A DNA stretch of 5,099 nt from Phycisphaerae bacterium (lineage in GTDB: Bacteria > Planctomycetota > Phycisphaerae > UBA1845 > PWPN01). Position numbers and translations under genes: made by a program. The notes beneath the pieces were generated by a model. The model was not told where the DNA came from and did no database searches. It worked only from the letters and a program-made list of their open reading frames with translations. Shown piece after piece: positions 4,325 through 5,099 of the stretch (position 1 is the stretch's first letter; each line of letters opens with the position of its first letter). The stretch spans positions 1 through 5,099 of the forward strand of contig PWPN01000392.1 of NCBI GenBank assembly GCA_003557125.1, in the 5' to 3' direction.

Positions 4325-5099
4325 ATGATGCAGGTGGTCGTCAACCGCAGCGCGCTCTTGGAAGTCCTTACCGTGGCGTCCAACGTGGTGGCTAGCCGTA
4401 CCACCAAAGACATTCTCAAGTGCGTCCGCCTGACGGCTGACAAGGACCGCCTGCTCGTCAGCGCCACGGACCTGGAAGTCGGAATGCGCGTGGCTGTGCA
4501 ACAGGCCGACGTCCAGGAAAAGGGGGAGGCCCTGGTACCGGCCGACAAGCTGGTCCAGATTGCACGCGAGAGCGTCGAAGACACGCTGGCCATCGAAGCC
4601 GACGCCGACAAATGCCATATTCGCGGAACCGACAGCCACTTCGAGATCTACAGCCAGGATCCGGCCGAGTTCCCCCCGGTCCCCGATCTCGAAGGGGATG
4701 CGGACTTCGAGATCGAGGCGTCCGTGCTGCAATCCATGATCGAGCGAACCGTCTTTTCCGTCGCCAAGGAAAACACGCGTTATGCGATCAGCGGCCTGCT
4801 CTGGGAAAAAAGCGATAAGCAGCTCGCGCTCGTGGGGACCGACGGCAGAAGACTCGCCTGGACATCCGCATCCGTCGAGAAACTGAACGGCGACCCGAAA
4901 CAGCAGATCGTGCCCGCCAAGATGGTTTCCGTGCTGGGACGCGTCCTGGCGCATGTGGAGGGGCCGGTGGCGGTCCAGGTGACCGACAACCAGCTTATTG
5001 TCCGAGGCGGGGGCTATGTGGTGAGCTCGTCCTTGCTGGAAGGCCATTTTCCCCAATACCGCGACGTTCTCCCCAAGGACAACGACAAGAAGGTGGAAC
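4325..5099 (+). CDS. dnaN: DNA polymerase III beta subunit (sliding clamp), 5' part
   Basis: DnaN forms the ring-shaped dimer that clamps DNA polymerase III to the template and serves as a hub for other replication and repair proteins. The window holds 258 codons with no stop, about 70% of the usual 365-380, covering domains 1 and 2 and the start of the third. Counting from the second ATG, features are MQVVVNRSALLEVLTVASNVVASRTTKDIL (1-30), DPAEFPPVPD (111-120) at the domain 1 end, RYAISGLL (151-158), the conserved GTDGRRLA (170-177) and LLEGHFPQYRDVLP (236-249), which matches the family's EGxFPdYrxviP. Two adjacent ATGs, 4325 and 4328, are both possible. Gene order dnaA-dnaN on one strand is the classic origin arrangement. 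The quoted 1-30 stretch is best checked by its ends, MQVVVNR and TTKDIL. Confidence 0.95.
   Translation, partial: MMQVVVNRSALLEVLTVASNVVASRTTKDILKCVRLTADKDRLLVSATDLEVGMRVAVQQADVQEKGEALVPADKLVQIARESVEDTLAIEADADKCHIRGTDSHFEIYSQDPAEFPPVPDLEGDADFEIEASVLQSMIERTVFSVAKENTRYAISGLLWEKSDKQLALVGTDGRRLAWTSASVEKLNGDPKQQIVPAKMVSVLGRVLAHVEGPVAVQVTDNQLIVRGGGYVVSSSLLEGHFPQYRDVLPKDNDKKVE

Noticed and set aside
3954..4328. 124-codon open frame in the dnaA-dnaN gap
   Set aside because: It spans both DnaA boxes and the A+T-rich stretch, has no Shine-Dalgarno or recognisable domain, and overlaps the dnaN start. An origin explains the region better.
4184..5056. 290-codon open frame opposite dnaN
   Set aside because: It mirrors the dnaN reading frame, has a His/Asp/Gly-rich composition and no domain, and would cross the dnaN start region.

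Overview
The window reads as a chromosomal replication-origin locus from a GC-rich bacterium. Its core is dnaA, a non-coding gap carrying DnaA boxes, and the start of dnaN. The lineage is probably a planctomycete. That is inference: the single-domain HUH transposase with an FWQEGPGYDRN motif, and the REP-like GCCACTGGCGG / CCGCCAGTGGC hairpins around it, are of a kind I associate with Planctomycetota. No rRNA or other phylogenetic marker is present to settle it.

Layout. Bases 1-174 are the 3' end of an unrecognised gene (+). Bases 187-1046 hold an inserted block. It contains a REP-associated tyrosine transposase (RAYT, minus strand, 296-871) between two near-identical REP hairpins in inverted orientation (258-286 and 894-922), plus a 16-bp tandem repeat at the left end. 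The block is bracketed by an exact 23-bp direct repeat (192-214 and 1047-1069). The right copy is the 3' end of hemL. The left copy still reads as a hemL C-terminus with its own stop codon (RDALSEIA*), so the hemL tail appears to have been duplicated and displaced when the block arrived. Bases 1036-2370 (minus) are hemL, glutamate-1-semialdehyde aminomutase of the C5 tetrapyrrole pathway.

Bases 2371-2626 separate hemL from the divergent dnaA. They hold an exact TATAAT on the dnaA strand, a long bulged hairpin that would sit at the very start of a dnaA transcript from that site, and a 12-bp palindrome just before the dnaA start. dnaA (2627-3949) is complete and has all the expected motifs of the initiator ATPase. 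Bases 3950-4324 are the probable oriC: two DnaA boxes in mirror-image orientation, with matching flanks, then an A+T-richer stretch. dnaN (sliding clamp) starts at 4325 or 4328 behind a good Shine-Dalgarno and runs off the end.

Functionally, DnaA would bind the boxes and melt the origin, and DnaN would clamp the polymerase to the new forks. hemL is a metabolic neighbour and the RAYT/REP block is a selfish or domesticated passenger. The most notable observations are the hemL-tail duplication around the RAYT block, the structured dnaA leader and the symmetric DnaA-box pair. I see no clearly new multi-gene system here.
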